Positions 6,205 to 7,710 of a stretch of DNA of 7,710 nucleotides are shown here, piece by piece. The stretch is taken from NCBI GenBank assembly GCA_937881155.1, contig CALGFI010000146.1, positions 1-7,710 on the forward strand. Direction: 5' to 3'. Source of the stretch: an uncultured bacterium. GTDB lineage: Bacteria; Actinomycetota; UBA4738; HRBIN12. The notes under the pieces are model-generated. The model saw nothing but the letters and a program-made list of their open reading frames with translations. It had not been told where the DNA came from and made no database searches. The stretch's first letter is position 1. Each line of letters starts with the position of its first letter. A program made the translations under genes and the position numbers.

Positions 6205-6954
6205 TCAGTCGGAATCGTTCTCGGCGATCGCGCCGAAGCGGCGGGAACGCTTCTGATAGTCGCGGATCGCCTCGTACAGATGCTCGCGATCGAAGTCGGG
6301 CCAGTACACCGGCGTGAAGTACAGCTCGCTGTACGCCGCCTGCCACAGCAGGAAGTTGCTGATCCGCTCCTCTCCGCTCGTCCGGATGATGAGGTCCGGG
6401 TCGGGCATGTCAGGGTGATACAGCCGCCGCGAGATCGACTCCGGCGTGATCTTCTCGCCTTTCAGCAGGCCGGCATCGTGATCTGCGATGAGCTGCTTCA
6501 CGGCGTCGGCCACCTCGATGCGCCCGCCGTAGTTGAACGCGATCGTCAGCGTCATCCCGGTGTTGTCCTTGGTCAGCTCCTCGGAGATCTCCATCTCGCG
6601 GAGGACCAACCGGGGGACGCGCCAATCGCGCCGGCCGAGCCATCGGACCCGAACGTTCATCCGATGGAGCTCGTCGCGACGACGCCGGAGCAGCCCACGA
6701 TTGAACCCCATCAGGTAGCGAACCTCGGCCTTGGGTCGGTTCCAGTTCTCCGTGGAGAACGCGAACATCGTGAGCCACTCGAGATCGAGCGCGTCCGCGC
6801 CGACGACCGTGTCCCACATCGCCGCCTCGCCGGCGGCGTGACCCTCGGTACGGGGGAGGCCGCGTTGTCGAGCCCACCTGCCGTTGCCGTCCATGACGAT
6901 GCCGACATGCCGAGGTAGCCCGCCGCGATCGAGATCGTGGAGGTAGGTGCTCAC
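6205..6954 (-). CDS. uppS: Isoprenyl transferase, undecaprenyl diphosphate synthase family
   Basis: This cis-prenyltransferase condenses isopentenyl diphosphate onto an allylic diphosphate to build the long-chain lipid carrier for peptidoglycan and other wall polymers, at the inner face of the membrane. The 249 residues carry the family signatures: HVGIVMDGNGRWA (16-28) with catalytic Asp22, RTEGHAAG (35-42), FAFSTENWNRP (64-74), LTIAFNYGGR (136-145), DLIIRTSGEERISNFLLWQ (187-205) with Arg191, Arg197 and Ser199, and YSELYF...WPDF (208-221). Length matches C55-type enzymes such as that of E. coli; actinomycetes also have shorter or longer-product paralogues, and chain length cannot be read from sequence alone. 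The GTG start at 6954 overlaps the recO stop (GTGA, 4 bases) and has AGGAG nine bases upstream inside recO, so expression is probably coupled to recO. The stop is TGA. Confidence 0.96.
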   Translation of the reverse strand: MSTYLHDLDRGGLPRHVGIVMDGNGRWARQRGLPRTEGHAAGEAAMWDTVVGADALDLEWLTMFAFSTENWNRPKAEVRYLMGFNRGLLRRRRDELHRMNVRVRWLGRRDWRVPRLVLREMEISEELTKDNTGMTLTIAFNYGGRIEVADAVKQLIADHDAGLLKGEKITPESISRRLYHPDMPDPDLIIRTSGEERISNFLLWQAAYSELYFTPVYWPDFDREHLYEAIRDYQKRSRRFGAIAENDSD

Positions 6955-7691
6955 GGCACGAGGCTCCTGGCGAGCATGGGCAGGCTCTTCATCCGTCGTT
7001 CGAGGTGGTATTCGGCGAAACCGAACAGCAAGGCGCGCGACTCGCGCCTCACGGTGGTATCGGCCGTGATCTCGCCCGCCTCAAGCAGGCCGGCAGCGCC
7101 CAACGCCGCGAGGTGGTCGAGCGCGCGGCTCGACGCGGGTCCCGCGTCGAACTCGGCATCCTCGCGGCAGACGGCGCCACCCTGACCGCTGGCGAACCGT
7201 TCGGGCTCCGGGCGGCCGCAGACGGCGCAGGCGGTGAGGCTCGGATGGAATCCAGACAGCGACAGCAGCTTCAACAAGAAGGACTCGGCGACCGCGGACG
7301 GATCGGCTGGTTGCGTTTCGAGCGCGCGCATGCCCGTCAGCAGGAGCATGAACAGGCGCACGTTGCGCTCGTGCTCCTCGGCCACCTTGTCGACGGCCTC
7401 GAGCATGGTTTCGCCCGCGGCGAACAGGTCGAGGTCGCCGCGGAGTGCCATGAATGGCGAGATGATCTCGGCTTGGCTCACGGTGTCGAGCGCACCTCTT
7501 CCCCGGTACACCATGAGCGACACATGCGTGAACGGCTCGAGTCGCGCGCCGAATCGTGAAGTGGTCTTCCGGATGCCTTTCGCGACGGCGCGAACCTTGC
7601 CCGAGCCCTGCGTCATGACCGTCACGATCTTGTCGGCCTCGCCGAGCTTGCTGGAGCGCAGCACGACGCCTTGTTCCTTGTACAGGGGCAT
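6951..7691 (-). CDS. recO: DNA repair protein RecO
   Basis: RecO helps RecR load RecA on SSB-coated single-stranded DNA and anneals complementary strands in the RecF pathway. The 246-residue protein has the expected N-terminal OB fold (about 1-80; LYKEQGVVLRSSKLGEADKI near the start, then GIRKTTSRFGARLEPF, 39-54). An alpha-helical C-terminal domain follows, with a zinc-site region: CAVC (155-158) and GGAVCRED (171-178). The second pair reads Cys175-x-x-Asp178 instead of Cys-x-x-Cys. Helical tail and length are normal for the family. The start is ATG at 7691, where family homology begins. No Shine-Dalgarno precedes it at a useful distance; instead TACGAT lies exactly where a -10 box would give a transcript starting at the ATG. 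Its TGA overlaps the uppS start. Confidence 0.95.
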   Translation of the reverse strand: MPLYKEQGVVLRSSKLGEADKIVTVMTQGSGKVRAVAKGIRKTTSRFGARLEPFTHVSLMVYRGRGALDTVSQAEIISPFMALRGDLDLFAAGETMLEAVDKVAEEHERNVRLFMLLLTGMRALETQPADPSAVAESFLLKLLSLSGFHPSLTACAVCGRPEPERFASGQGGAVCREDAEFDAGPASSRALDHLAALGAAGLLEAGEITADTTVRRESRALLFGFAEYHLERRMKSLPMLARSLVP

Positions 7692-7697
7692 CGCTGA

Positions 7698-7703
7698 ATC
7701 GTA
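7698..7703 (-). promoter_or_regulatory. Candidate -10 box for a leaderless recO transcript
   Basis: TACGAT (TANNNT form) occupies positions -12 to -7 counted from the A of the recO ATG. This is the spacing seen at leaderless genes in actinobacteria, where RNA starts at the start codon. The nearest purine-rich stretch, GAGG, is 13 bases or more from the ATG, too far for a normal ribosome site. Any -35 would be beyond the window edge. Confidence 0.5.
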
Positions 7704-7710
7704 GCCTCGG

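Noticed and set aside
5338..6918. 526-codon open frame on the plus strand, antisense to glyS and uppS
   Set aside because: It lies opposite two certain genes and runs through the gap between them. Its translation is rich in Arg, His, Leu and Val without any family motif, as expected for the antisense frame of high-GC genes. No ribosome site was evident.

Overview
The window looks like a stretch of chromosome from a high-GC bacterium, most probably an actinomycete-like lineage (Actinomycetota, possibly deep-branching or uncultured). The reasons are the high GC content, frequent GTG starts, a dimeric single-chain GlyRS of mycobacterial type, and recO, uppS and glyS lying close together as they do in mycobacteria. 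Species cannot be named from the sequence. All six complete genes and the one partial gene lie on the minus strand, so transcription runs from the right edge to the left edge. I see no mobile element, CRISPR array, tRNA or rRNA.

In transcription order: recO (recombinational repair; 6951-7691) has a -10-like TACGAT placed so that its mRNA would begin at the ATG. uppS (undecaprenyl diphosphate synthase; 6205-6954) overlaps recO by 4 bases. A 102-base gap follows with a hairpin and a candidate promoter. Then come glyS (glycyl-tRNA synthetase; 4729-6102), a 72-residue two-helix membrane protein (4458-4676), and a lipoprotein with an HExxH zinc-peptidase signature (3130-4461) joined to the membrane protein by an ATGA overlap. 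A 50-base gap with a second candidate -10 leads to ppdK (pyruvate phosphate dikinase; 359-3079). After a 122-base gap, the N-terminus of an unassigned secreted or membrane-anchored protein starts at 236 and runs off the left edge.

Most of the content is housekeeping: DNA repair, cell-wall lipid carrier synthesis, tRNA charging, and pyruvate/PEP interconversion. The least-described part is the pair between glyS and ppdK, a small two-helix protein translationally coupled to a surface lipoprotein metallopeptidase of a family I know only as uncharacterised. Other points worth checking are a shared 12-base motif (11 of 12 identical) upstream of glyS and ppdK, an Asn in PPDK where the regulatory Thr normally sits, a RecO zinc site with one Cys replaced by Asp, and the likely leaderless start of recO. 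I did not find strong evidence of a wholly new system.
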